From the NCBI RefSeq assembly GCF_015476235.1, contig NZ_CP064338.1:3472001-3536000 (forward strand): DNA of 64,000 nucleotides, read 5' to 3'. Position numbers and translations under genes: made by a program. The DNA comes from Caldimonas thermodepolymerans (lineage in GTDB: Bacteria; Pseudomonadota; Gammaproteobacteria; Burkholderiales; Burkholderiaceae_C). The notes under the pieces are model-generated. The model was not told the origin of the DNA, searched no databases, and was given only the letters and a program-made list of their open reading frames with translations. Shown here one piece after another: positions 9,767-18,126 of this stretch. Position 1 is the first letter of the stretch. Every line of letters starts with the position of its first letter.

Positions 9767-10230
9767 GCGACATCGACGACCCGGACAACGCCCCGTACCC
9801 GGGCCAGGCTTGGCGGTGGAAGCAGCGGGCCGGCGGGGACGACAGGACGCTGCGGGCCGTCCTGCGCGACCACGGCAGCCGTCGCGACCCGACCGTCCAT
9901 GACCCGGCGGACCACTGCAAGCGCTGCGACGCCCGGGCCTGGGACGCCCGCGTCGAGGCGGTGTCCGGCATGCCGCTGCGCGACGGCGCGGACCCGTTCA
10001 AGGCGAGCGGCCGAGCCCCTGGTCGTGGCGATGCCTCGGCCGCCCGCCGGCCCCGGCGGTTTCAGTGCGGGACGCCGCGGCGCCGCAGCGCGTCGCGCAT
10101 CCCGCCATCCAGCGCCACGCCGAAGCGGGTCTCCAGCACCTCGAACAGCGCGTCGGCGCCGTCCAGCGTGCGGCGCTCGCTGGGCTGCCCCGGGCGGTGC
10201 ACGCTGAAGGCGCGGTCGAGCAGGCCGTAG
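9760..10230 (+). CDS. Doubtful reading frame, possible gene remnant
   Basis: A possible 156-residue product starting at a GTG. The first 85-90 residues are acidic to neutral with strong G/C at third positions and a CKRC pair (DHCKRCDARAWDARV). From about residue 90 the composition becomes rich in Arg, Ser and Pro, as expected where the frame runs antisense through the end of the N-acetyltransferase gene. So either a short real protein or a broken remnant may occupy 9760-10040. No family was recognised and no good ribosome binding site was seen. This is the only coding candidate in the 412-base gap between uup and the N-acetyltransferase gene. Confidence 0.25.
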   Translation: MSGDIDDPDNAPYPGQAWRWKQRAGGDDRTLRAVLRDHGSRRDPTVHDPADHCKRCDARAWDARVEAVSGMPLRDGADPFKASGRAPGRGDASAARRPRRFQCGTPRRRSASRIPPSSATPKRVSSTSNSASAPSSVRRSLGCPGRCTLKARSSRP

Positions 10231-10874
10231 CGCACCGTCCCGTCCACGCGCGCGGCCAGCAGCTGCCGGACGAAGCGCGAGTCCGGGTGGTGGCACAGGT
10301 ACCAGCAGGCCATCTCGTAGTCGGCGCGCTGCTGCGGCTGCAGGTCGAACTCGTACAGGGTCTGCCAGGCGCCGGCGACCAGCGCCTGCAGCACGTACCC
10401 GTCGCCCTGCACCAGCAGGCGGAACGGCTCGTGTGGCGTGGCCTGCACGACGCCGGGCTCCAGGCGCAGCACGCCGGTCAGCGTCAGCCCGCCGAAGCCC
10501 ACGTCGACCAGGCGCGGGCCGTCGTCCAGGTCCACGCGCAGCAGCATGTGGGTGCGCGGCGGCGCGGGCGCCTCCGCCGCCCGGCCCCACCACACGCGCG
10601 CGGCCAGCCCGGTGACGCGGAAGCCGATCGCCTCCAGCACGGCCTGGAACAGCAGGTTGTGCTCGTAGCAGAAGCCGCCGCGGCCGCCCTGCACCAGCTT
10701 GCGCTGCAGGCTGTCCAGGTCCAGCGCGACCGGCCGGCCCAGCAGCGGGTCCAGGTTCTCGAACGGGATGCGGCCCGGGTGCCGCAGCGCCAGCTGCTGC
10801 AGCGTCTCGAGCGTCGGCGCCGCCGGCCCGTCGTGGCCGATGCGGCGGAAGTAGGCGGCCAGGTCCAGGCTCAC
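10062..10874 (-). CDS. Arylamine N-acetyltransferase
   Basis: A 270-residue arylamine N-acetyltransferase, which moves an acetyl group from acetyl-CoA to arylamines, hydrazines or similar compounds. The full catalytic triad is visible: Cys in GGRGGFCYEHN (about residue 70), His in PRTHMLLRVD and Asp in RLVDVGFGG. Length and order match the family. The start is a GTG at 10874 that overlaps the stop of gshB by four bases, so the two genes are translationally coupled. Placement downstream of glutathione synthesis suggests a combined detoxification role, though this is inference. It is the last gene of the cluster. Confidence 0.92.
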   Translation of the reverse strand: MSLDLAAYFRRIGHDGPAAPTLETLQQLALRHPGRIPFENLDPLLGRPVALDLDSLQRKLVQGGRGGFCYEHNLLFQAVLEAIGFRVTGLAARVWWGRAAEAPAPPRTHMLLRVDLDDGPRLVDVGFGGLTLTGVLRLEPGVVQATPHEPFRLLVQGDGYVLQALVAGAWQTLYEFDLQPQQRADYEMACWYLCHHPDSRFVRQLLAARVDGTVRYGLLDRAFSVHRPGQPSERRTLDGADALFEVLETRFGVALDGGMRDALRRRGVPH

Positions 10875-11827
10875 CGCCGGCCCTGCTCCACCGTGCGCTC
10901 GAGCGCGTCGACGAACACCTGCGCGACGTCGAAGCCGGTCTGCTGCTGGATCTCCTGGAAGCAGGTCGGGCTGGTCACGTTGATCTCGGTGACGCGGTCG
11001 CCGATCACGTCCAGCCCGATCAGCAGCAGCCCGCGCGGGGCCAGCCGGGCGCCCACCTCGGCGGCGATCTCGCGGTCGCGCGGCGACAGCGGCTGGGCCA
11101 CGCCCTTGCCGCCGGCGGCCAGGTTGCCGCGGATCTCGTTGCCCTGCGGGATGCGCGCCAGCACGTAGGGCACCGGCTCGCCGGCGATGATCAGCACGCG
11201 CTTGTCGCCGTGCACGATCTCGGGCACGTAGCGCTGCGCCATCAGGGTGCGCGTGCCCTGCTGGTTGAGCGTCTCGGTGATGCTGCCCAGGTTCAGCCCG
11301 TCGGGGCCGACGCGGAAGATGCCCAGGCCCCCCATGCCGTCCAGCGGCTTGAGGATGATGTCGCCGTGCAGGGCGTGGAAGCGGCGGATCTCCTGCGCAT
11401 CGCGGCTGACCAGCGTCGGCGGCACCAGCTGCGGGAACTCCATCACCGCCAGCTTCTCGGGGTGGTCGCGCAGCGAGCGCGGGCTGTTGATCACGCGCGC
11501 GCCTTCGCGCTCGGCCTGCTCCAGCAGGTGGGTGGCGTAGAAGTACTCGCTGTCGAACGGCGGGTCCTTGCGCATCACCGCCGCGTCGAAATCGGCCAGC
11601 GCGACCAGATCGTCGGTGCCGGCGGTGTACCAGGCGTTCGGGTCGCCGGTCAGCTGGATCTCGCGCGCCGACGCCGTGACGCGTCCGCCGCTGTGCCAGC
11701 TGATCTGGCGCGGCTCGCACGCCCACAGCTCGTGGCCACGACGCGCGGCCTCGCGCATCATCGCGTAGGTGGTGTCCTTGTAGATCTTGAAGTGATCCAG
11801 CGGATCGGCAATGAAGAGGAATCTCAT
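10871..11827 (-). CDS. gshB: Glutathione synthetase
   Basis: A 318-residue ATP-grasp enzyme that joins gamma-glutamylcysteine and glycine. The N-terminus MRFLFIADPLDHFKIYKDTT is that of GshB. Other family segments include VMRKDPPFDSEYFYATHLLE, ILKPLDGMGGLGIFRV (ATP-grasp glycine-rich loop) and the C-terminal GLDVIGDRVTEINVTSPTCF. The length is typical. The ATG at 11827 overlaps the stop of the BenE-type transporter gene by four bases. With gshA at 13111-14406 the window encodes both steps of glutathione synthesis on one strand. Confidence 0.96.
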   Translation of the reverse strand: MRFLFIADPLDHFKIYKDTTYAMMREAARRGHELWACEPRQISWHSGGRVTASAREIQLTGDPNAWYTAGTDDLVALADFDAAVMRKDPPFDSEYFYATHLLEQAEREGARVINSPRSLRDHPEKLAVMEFPQLVPPTLVSRDAQEIRRFHALHGDIILKPLDGMGGLGIFRVGPDGLNLGSITETLNQQGTRTLMAQRYVPEIVHGDKRVLIIAGEPVPYVLARIPQGNEIRGNLAAGGKGVAQPLSPRDREIAAEVGARLAPRGLLLIGLDVIGDRVTEINVTSPTCFQEIQQQTGFDVAQVFVDALERTVEQGRR

Positions 11828-13011
11828 CGGGTCTTCGCAGGGGCGGCGAGGGGCCGGAACCGGTAGTGTTGCACCATGAGGGCGATCGCGCCGGCGACCA
11901 CGCCCCAGAAGGCCGAACCGACCCCCCAGAGCGTCAGGCCCGACAGCGTGACGAGGAACGTGATCAGTGCCGGCTCGCGATGCTGTTCGTCCTTCACGGC
12001 AGCGGCCAGGCCCGCGCCGATGCTGCCCAGCAGCGCCAACCCGGCGATGGCGACGACCAGCTCGCGCGGGAAGGCCGCCAGCAGCCCGACCACGGCCCCG
12101 CCGACCAGGCCGACGGCGATGTAGAACACCCCGGCCATCACCGCCGCGGGATAGCGGCGCGCCGGGTCCTCGTGGGCCTCGCGGCTCATGCAGATAGACG
12201 CGGTGATCGCGGCAAGGTTCAACGCATAGGCCCCGAACGGCGCAAGCAGCAGGGTGGCCACGCCGGTGGTGCCGACCAGCGGCGAGATCGGCGTGGCGTA
12301 GCCCGCGGCGCGGATCGCCGCCACCCCGGGCAGGTTCTGCGAGGCCATCGTCACGACGAACAGCGGCAGCGCCACGCCGATGGCCGCCTGCAGCGTGAAC
12401 CGGGGCGTGGTCCACACCGGCGCCGCCAGCGACCACTGCACCGCCGACCAGCGCAGCTCGCCGCCCAGCGAGGCGATCACGATGCCCACCAGCAGGACCC
12501 CCGGCACCGCGTAGCGCGGCCACCAGCGCCGCCCGCACAGGTAGGCGGCGAACATCGCCAGCACCAGCGGCAGCTTTGTCTGCATGGCGCCGAACGCATC
12601 CATCCCGAAACGCGCCAGCACGCCGGCCAGCAGCGCGGACGCAAGCGAGGTGGGAATGCGGTCCATCGCGCGCGCGAACCAGCCGGTGTAGCCGGCCACC
12701 GCGATCGCCGCGCCGCACAGCATGAAGGCGCCGATGGCCTCGGGCATCGAGGCGCTGGCGGTGGCCAGCACCGCCGCACCGGGCGTGGACCAGGCGGTCA
12801 ACACCGGCTGCCGGTAGGCGAGCGACAGGCCCAGGCTGGTCAGGCCCATGCCGAGCCCGAGGGCCCAGATCCAGGAGGTCGTCTGGGCCGGCGTCGCGCC
12901 CAGCGCGGCGGCGGCCTGGAACACGATGGCGACCGAGCTGGTGAAGCCGACCAGCACGGCGACGAAGCCGGCCACGACGGCCGACAGGGACAGGTCACGG
13001 AAGAAGCGCAT
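11824..13011 (-). CDS. BenE-family benzoate/H+ symporter-like transporter
   Basis: A 395-residue inner-membrane protein of the BenE family with about 11-12 hydrophobic helices. Recognisable parts are LAYRQPVLTAWSTPGAAVLA, MASQNLPGVAAIRAAGY and GAYALNLAAITASICMSREA, all conserved in this family. Known members import benzoate with protons, but no aromatic degradation gene is nearby, so the substrate is uncertain. It lies 99 bases after gshA and overlaps gshB by four bases, which ties its translation to glutathione synthesis. No terminator was seen between gshA and this gene. Confidence 0.9.
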   Translation of the reverse strand: MRFFRDLSLSAVVAGFVAVLVGFTSSVAIVFQAAAALGATPAQTTSWIWALGLGMGLTSLGLSLAYRQPVLTAWSTPGAAVLATASASMPEAIGAFMLCGAAIAVAGYTGWFARAMDRIPTSLASALLAGVLARFGMDAFGAMQTKLPLVLAMFAAYLCGRRWWPRYAVPGVLLVGIVIASLGGELRWSAVQWSLAAPVWTTPRFTLQAAIGVALPLFVVTMASQNLPGVAAIRAAGYATPISPLVGTTGVATLLLAPFGAYALNLAAITASICMSREAHEDPARRYPAAVMAGVFYIAVGLVGGAVVGLLAAFPRELVVAIAGLALLGSIGAGLAAAVKDEQHREPALITFLVTLSGLTLWGVGSAFWGVVAGAIALMVQHYRFRPLAAPAKTR

Positions 13012-13110
13012 GGCGACGTGGCGGCTGGGCGCGAGGAAGCCGCAAGCTTAAGCCGCGCCGGCCGCCCGTGCTGGGGCGGGGGCACCGCGGGTGCGGCCCC
13101 GCCGCCCGGA

Positions 13111-14406
13111 TCAGTCGTAGACCTCGGCGTCCGGGTCGGTGGCTTCCAGCTCGTAGCTGGCCGCCAGCATCGCCAGGCGGGCGATCACGCCGTACATGTA
13201 GAAGCGGTTCGGCGCGCTCGCCCCCGGCTTGGCGCCGGGCTTGGGCAGGTGGTTGGTCTCGGCGAAGGCCAGCGGCACGAAGCTCGCGCCCGGGGCGTTG
13301 AGGTTCTCGTCGATGCCGCGTTCGGCGTGCACGCGGTAGAAGCCGCCGACCACGTAGCGGTCGATCATGTAGACCACCGGCTCGGCCACGGCCTCGTTGA
13401 TGCGCTCGTAGGTCGGCACGCCTTCCTGGATGATCACCTCGGAGACCGTCTGGCCGTCCTTGATGACGCTCATCTTGTTGCGCGTCTTGCGGTTCAGCTC
13501 GGCCAGCTCCTTGGCGTCGCGCACGGTCATGATGCCCATGCCGTAGGTGCCGGCATCGGCCTTGATGATCACGAACGGCTTTTCCTGGATGCCGTATTCC
13601 TTGTACTTGCGCCGGATCTTGGACAGCAGCGCATCGGCGTTGCTCTGCAGGCAGTCGATGCCCACGCTCTCGGCGAAGTTGACCTGGCCGCACTTGGCGA
13701 ACATCGGGTTGATCAGCCAGGGGTCCATGCCGAGCAGCTTGGCGAACTTCTTGGCCACTTCCTCGTAGGCCTGGAAGTGGTTGGACTTGCGCCGCACCGC
13801 CCAGCCGGCGTGCAGCGGCGGCAGCAGGTACTGTTCGTGCAGGCCCTCGAGCACCGGCGGCAGGCCGGCCGAGAGGTCGTTGTTGAGCAGGATCGTGCAG
13901 GGGTCGAAGTCCTTCAGCCCCAGGCGGCGCTTGGAGCGCACCAGCGGCTCGACGGTCAGCGTGCTGCCGTCGGGCAGGGTCAGCGTGGTGGGCTCCTTGA
14001 TGGTCTCGTCCAGCGTGCCCAGCCGCACGTTCAGGCCGGCCTGGTGGAAGATCTGCACCAGCCGCTGCACGTTCATCAGGTAGAAGGTGTTGCGGGTGTG
14101 CTTCTCGGGGATCAGCAGCAGGTTCTTGGCCTCGGGACAGATCTTCTCGATGGCCGCCATGGCCGCCTGCACCGCCAGCGGCAGCATCTCCTCGGTGAGG
14201 TTGTTGAAGCCGCCGGGGAACAGGTTGGTGTCGACCGGCGCGAGCTTGAAGCCCGCGTTGCGCACGTCCACCGAGCTGTAGAACGGCGGCGTGTGCTCCA
14301 TCCATTCGAGCCGGAACCAGCGCTCGATGGCGGGCATGGACTCCAGGATGCGTTGCTCGAGTTCGTTGATCGGGCCGGTCAGCGCCGTGATGAGGTGAGG
14401 AACCAT
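13111..14406 (-). CDS. gshA: Glutamate-cysteine ligase (proteobacterial GshA type)
   Basis: A 431-residue glutamate-cysteine ligase of the family found in many beta- and gammaproteobacteria (TIGR02049 type), unrelated in sequence to E. coli GshA. It makes gamma-glutamylcysteine, the first step of glutathione synthesis. Typical segments are VDTNLFPGGFNNL, PEKHTRNTFYLMNV, HAGWAVRRKSNHFQAYEEVA and IIKADAGTYGMGIMTV. The ATG at 14406 gives the usual N-terminus MVPHLITALTGPINELEQRI and the usual length. A TAGAAT hexamer on the minus strand at 14468-14473 is a possible -10 box. It begins the gshA-benE-like-gshB-nat run. Confidence 0.94.
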   Translation of the reverse strand: MVPHLITALTGPINELEQRILESMPAIERWFRLEWMEHTPPFYSSVDVRNAGFKLAPVDTNLFPGGFNNLTEEMLPLAVQAAMAAIEKICPEAKNLLLIPEKHTRNTFYLMNVQRLVQIFHQAGLNVRLGTLDETIKEPTTLTLPDGSTLTVEPLVRSKRRLGLKDFDPCTILLNNDLSAGLPPVLEGLHEQYLLPPLHAGWAVRRKSNHFQAYEEVAKKFAKLLGMDPWLINPMFAKCGQVNFAESVGIDCLQSNADALLSKIRRKYKEYGIQEKPFVIIKADAGTYGMGIMTVRDAKELAELNRKTRNKMSVIKDGQTVSEVIIQEGVPTYERINEAVAEPVVYMIDRYVVGGFYRVHAERGIDENLNAPGASFVPLAFAETNHLPKPGAKPGASAPNRFYMYGVIARLAMLAASYELEATDPDAEVYD

Positions 14407-14635
14407 GGAATCGTGAGCCTCGGAGACGCCCGGCGGGCGGGCGGATTTCGGGTAGGTCGGGCGAACGATTCTAGGCAAATGGGGGTCCGACCGCCGCGCA
14501 CAAGCCCCGCCGGCGCCCCGCGCGGCAGCGCCCGACCTCGCCTCCCGCCCCCCGCCATCGCATGCAAGTGATTGCTGCACATGGATTTTTCCCGATCCGA
14601 CCGCAGCCGCAAACGCTGTCTTGCGGACCCCGGAC

Positions 14636-15358
14636 CTAATCGAGCGAGGCGTCCAGCGCGAGCAGCCGCGGCAGGTCGAGCAGGCGCACCCGGCCCCGCC
14701 GGCATTCGACGAGCCGCTCGCGCTCCAGCGCCTGCATCAGCTCGTTCACGGTCTGGCGGCTCAGGGCCAGCATGGTGCCGAGCCGCTCCTGCGAGATCCG
14801 CAGGGTGTCCGCGGGCGGGGCATCGCGCTGCCCGTAGGCCCGTGCCAGCCCCACCAGGCAGCGGACGAGGCGCTCGCGCGCCGTGTGCAGGCCGGCATCC
14901 TCGACCACATCGAACATCACCCGCAGCTTGTGCACCGCCAGCTGCCCGATGTACTGCCAGTGCGCGGGGTGGGCGTCGAGCCAGCGCGTGATGGCCGCCA
15001 GGGGCACGTGCGCCAGCGTGGCGGGCGTGTCGGCCCAGGCGCGGTGGGTACGGGTGCCGCCATCGATGAGGGCCACCTCGCCGAACCAGTGCGGCGGCTC
15101 CGCGCGGCCCGCGACGAACTCCCGGCCCGCCGGGTTCACCGCCCCGAAGCAGATCGCGCCGTCGAGCATGCCGAACAGGCCGGTGTTGGCGTCGCCGCGA
15201 TGGAACAGCACCTCGCCCGCGCGCAGCGAGACCACGCGCGCCTCGCGGCACAAGGCCTGTTGCAGCGGTGACGGCAGGTGGGCAAACCAGCGGCCCGAGG
15301 CCAGCACCTGCCGATGGGCGGGCGCCAGGCCCGCGGTGGACAACGACGTGGGCGGCAT
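14636..15358 (-). CDS. Crp/Fnr-family transcriptional regulator
   Basis: A 240-residue regulator. Residues of about 25-135 form a cyclic-nucleotide-binding-like beta roll (LRAGEVLFHRGDANTGLFGM, WFGEVALIDGGTRTHRA). The C-terminal 75 residues hold a Crp-type HTH (RISQERLGTMLALSRQTVNEL). There is no Fnr-type cysteine cluster at the N-terminus, so an oxygen-sensing iron-sulfur centre is not expected. The ligand is unknown. The gene is divergent from a cupin gene starting at 15415, 56 bases away, and may control it. Confidence 0.88.
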   Translation of the reverse strand: MPPTSLSTAGLAPAHRQVLASGRWFAHLPSPLQQALCREARVVSLRAGEVLFHRGDANTGLFGMLDGAICFGAVNPAGREFVAGRAEPPHWFGEVALIDGGTRTHRAWADTPATLAHVPLAAITRWLDAHPAHWQYIGQLAVHKLRVMFDVVEDAGLHTARERLVRCLVGLARAYGQRDAPPADTLRISQERLGTMLALSRQTVNELMQALERERLVECRRGRVRLLDLPRLLALDASLD

Positions 15359-15414
15359 GACGGGAATCGGCGCTTGCGTCGGGTGGCCGACAGACGGGCG
15401 CGCCCGGGCGTCCG

Positions 15415-15855
15415 ATGATCCCCGACATGACTTCCCTTTGCAATGCCAAGCCCTTCCCCGAGCCCTTCCCGGTGGCCGGCACCCTGCTCCATGCCGGCGA
15501 CGCGGGCGATGTCACCCGGCTGCCCCCGCCGGTCACGCCGGCCGTGCTGGAGCACCTCGACGGACGCGTGCTCGGTGCCTACGTGGTGTCCACGCCCGAC
15601 GACGCGCACTCCCACCTGTGGGAGATGCACCCCGCGGCGGACGAGGTGCTGTACCTGCTCGCGGGCGAACTGGAGGTGGAGCACGACGACGGGCAGGCCC
15701 GCGGCCGCACCCGCCTGCGCGCCCACGAAGGCCTGGTGATGCCGCGCGGGGTGTGGCACCGCCTGGTCGTGCGCCAGCCCGGCATGTTGTTGGCGCTGAC
15801 CACGCCGCGCGGCACGCAGCTGCGCCCCCACGCCGCAGACGCCCATGCAGCGTGA
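15415..15855 (+). CDS. Cupin-domain protein
   Basis: A 146-residue cupin. Motif 1 is HSHLWEMHPAADEVLYLLAGELEVE and motif 2 is LRAHEGLVMPRGVWHRLVV, with the expected metal-ligand His and Glu residues. No enzyme activity can be assigned. Two in-frame ATGs, 15415 and 15427, are possible; the second (MTSLCNAKPFPEPF) is also reasonable. The gene is divergent from the Crp/Fnr regulator, and its 3' end overlaps the next membrane-protein gene by 11 bases, suggesting co-transcription. Confidence 0.82.
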   Translation: MIPDMTSLCNAKPFPEPFPVAGTLLHAGDAGDVTRLPPPVTPAVLEHLDGRVLGAYVVSTPDDAHSHLWEMHPAADEVLYLLAGELEVEHDDGQARGRTRLRAHEGLVMPRGVWHRLVVRQPGMLLALTTPRGTQLRPHAADAHAA

Positions 15856-16279
15856 GCGTGCGCGGCGGGTCGTCGTGTCGGCGCTGCTGGCCCTGGTGGT
15901 CTTCGGCAGCTGGGCGTACGCGGTGAACTTCCACGACCCCGGGCGCCGGCTGGTCGCCGCGCTTTCCCAGGGCCTGTTCAGCTTTGCCTTCTCGCTGGTG
16001 GTGATGTCGATCACCGAGGCCACCTATGCGCGGCTTGCCGGCCGGCGCTGGCAGGTGCCGCTGGCGGTCGCGGTCCCGGTGGGCACCAGCGTCGTCGGCG
16101 CCGCGCTGGTCCACCTGGCCGCACGCACGCCGTCGCCCGGGCTGACGCTGCTGGGCCCGGCCCTGGTGGGCGCCGCATACCAGACCGCCTACGTGCTGCA
16201 CCTGCGGCGCCGCGACGACCGGTCGCGGGACGACATGCAAAAGGGCCTCCCGAAGGAGGCCCTGGAACGTGGCGGCTGA
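15845..16279 (+). CDS. Small membrane protein, unknown function
   Basis: A 144-residue protein with four likely membrane helices (near residues 8-28, 38-60, 71-90 and 100-120) and positively charged ends. No family is recognised with confidence. It overlaps the cupin gene by 11 bases. The last ten or so codons, at 16238-16263, coincide with a perfect hairpin that serves as a terminator for amtB on the other strand. The C-terminal tail (MQKGLPKEALERGG) may therefore be shaped more by that RNA element than by protein function. Confidence 0.7.
   Translation: MQRERARRVVVSALLALVVFGSWAYAVNFHDPGRRLVAALSQGLFSFAFSLVVMSITEATYARLAGRRWQVPLAVAVPVGTSVVGAALVHLAARTPSPGLTLLGPALVGAAYQTAYVLHLRRRDDRSRDDMQKGLPKEALERGG
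16238..16263 (-). terminator. Intrinsic terminator of the torF-glnK-amtB transcript
   Basis: Read on the minus strand this is a perfect 9-bp stem (AGGGCCTCC / GGAGGCCCT) closed by a TTCG tetraloop and followed by TTTTG. It lies 71 bases past the amtB stop codon. It sits inside the 3' end of the plus-strand membrane-protein gene. On the plus strand no T-run follows, so termination should act only on the minus-strand transcript. Confidence 0.85.
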
Positions 16280-16333
16280 CGGGCCGCCAGGCCGGGAAGC
16301 CGGGCCGGACGGCCCGGACCTCCGCGGTGCGCC

Positions 16334-17710
16334 TTACTTGCTGTAGGCCGTCTCGCCGTGCGAGGTGATGTCCAGGCCCTCGCGTTCGGCCTCTTCCGAG
16401 ACCCGCAGCCCGACCAGCAGGTCCACGATCTTGTAGGCGATCACGGAGACCACGGCCGACCAGACGATGGTGATGAGCACGCCCTTGAGCTGGATCAGCA
16501 GCTGCGCGCCGATCGCGTAGTCTTCCGCACCCGTGCCGCCCAGGCCCGGCGCCGCGAAGACGCCGGTCAGGATGGCACCGACGATGCCGCCGACGCCGTG
16601 CACGCCGAACACGTCGAACGAGTCGTCCACGCCCAGCATGCGCTTCAGGCCGGTCACGCCCCACAGGCAGATCAGGCCGGCCGCCAGGCCGATCACGATG
16701 GCGCCCATCGGGCCGACGAAGCCGGCCGCCGGGGTCACGCCCACCAGGCCCGCCACCGCGCCGGAGGCCGCACCCAGCATCGAGGCCTTGCCCTTGGTCA
16801 GCGCTTCACCCACGCACCAGGCCAGGGTGGCGGCACCGGTGGCGACGATGGTGTTGACGAAGGCCAGCGCAGCGGTGCCGTTGGCAGCCAGCGCGGAACC
16901 CGCGTTGAAGCCGAACCAGCCCACCCACAGCAGCGAGGCACCGACCATGGTCAGGGTCAGCGAGTGCGGGGGCATCGCTTCCTTGCCGTAGCCCAGGCGC
17001 TTGCCGACCATGTAGGCACCGACCAGGGCCGCGATGCCGGCGTTGATGTGGATGACGGTGCCGCCGGCGAAGTCCAGCGCGCCGTCCTCGAACAGCAGGC
17101 CGCCCTCGGCCCACACCATGTGGGCGACCGGGATGTAGCAGAAGGTGAACCACAGCACCGAGAACAGCATCACCGCGGAGAAGCGGATGCGCTCGGCGAA
17201 GCCGCCCACGATCAGCGCGACGGTGATGGCCGCGAACGCCGACTGGAAGCCCGCGAACACGTACTCGGGGATGGTGCCCGACAGCGTGTCCGGCGTGATG
17301 CCACGCAGGAACACCTTCTCCAGCGTGCCGACGAACGAGCCGCCGCCCGCGAAGGCCAGGCTGTAGCCGTACAGCGACCACAGGACCGTGATCAGCGAGA
17401 AGATCACGAACACCTGCATCAGCACGGACAGCATGTTCTTCGCGCGGGTCAGGCCGCCGTAGAACAGGGCCAGGCCCGGGATGCTCATCATGATGACCAG
17501 CAGCGTGGAGGTCAGCATCCACGCGGTGTCGCCGGTGTCGAGCTTGGGTTCGGCTTCGGTCGGCGCGGCCTCGGGGGCAGCCGGCGCAGCGTCCGCCGGA
17601 GCGGCTTGCACCGCCTCGGTGACCGGGGCGGCAGCGTCTTGGGCCAGCGCCAGGTCGGTGAGCCCGAACAGGGCCGAGCCGAGCGCCAGGATAGCGAGCA
17701 GTTTCTTCAT
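16334..17710 (-). CDS. amtB: Ammonium transporter
   Basis: A 458-residue Amt/Mep/Rh channel for ammonium. The first 23 or so residues form a signal peptide (MKKLLAILALGSALFGLTDL ALA), followed by an alanine/proline/glutamate-rich linker to about residue 55 and then eleven membrane helices. The two pore histidines are present in YIPVAHMVWAEGG and DVFGVHGVGGIVG. The extended periplasmic N-terminus is common in betaproteobacterial Amt proteins. The ATG at 17710 gives the signal peptide; an in-frame start 27 bases upstream is less likely. It lies 23 bases after glnK, whose PII product is expected to plug this channel when nitrogen is plentiful. Confidence 0.95.
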   Translation of the reverse strand: MKKLLAILALGSALFGLTDLALAQDAAAPVTEAVQAAPADAAPAAPEAAPTEAEPKLDTGDTAWMLTSTLLVIMMSIPGLALFYGGLTRAKNMLSVLMQVFVIFSLITVLWSLYGYSLAFAGGGSFVGTLEKVFLRGITPDTLSGTIPEYVFAGFQSAFAAITVALIVGGFAERIRFSAVMLFSVLWFTFCYIPVAHMVWAEGGLLFEDGALDFAGGTVIHINAGIAALVGAYMVGKRLGYGKEAMPPHSLTLTMVGASLLWVGWFGFNAGSALAANGTAALAFVNTIVATGAATLAWCVGEALTKGKASMLGAASGAVAGLVGVTPAAGFVGPMGAIVIGLAAGLICLWGVTGLKRMLGVDDSFDVFGVHGVGGIVGAILTGVFAAPGLGGTGAEDYAIGAQLLIQLKGVLITIVWSAVVSVIAYKIVDLLVGLRVSEEAEREGLDITSHGETAYSK

Positions 17711-17733
17711 GATGATCTCTCTGTGCCTTGTCC

Positions 17734-18126
<393 letters not shown>

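Noticed and set aside
9696-10001. 101-residue minus-strand frame in the uup-nat gap
   Set aside because: Rich in Ser, Arg and Ala with no motif or ribosome binding site; it is antisense to the better plus-strand candidate.
11866-14571. 901-residue plus-strand open frame opposite the benE-like and gshA genes
   Set aside because: Same shadow effect. The product is low-complexity His/Arg/Gly, and the minus-strand genes are convincing.
16300-16317. CCGGGCC/GGCCCGG hairpin just before the amtB stop region
   Set aside because: A stable stem but no T-run on either strand; the hairpin at 16238-16263 is a much better terminator.
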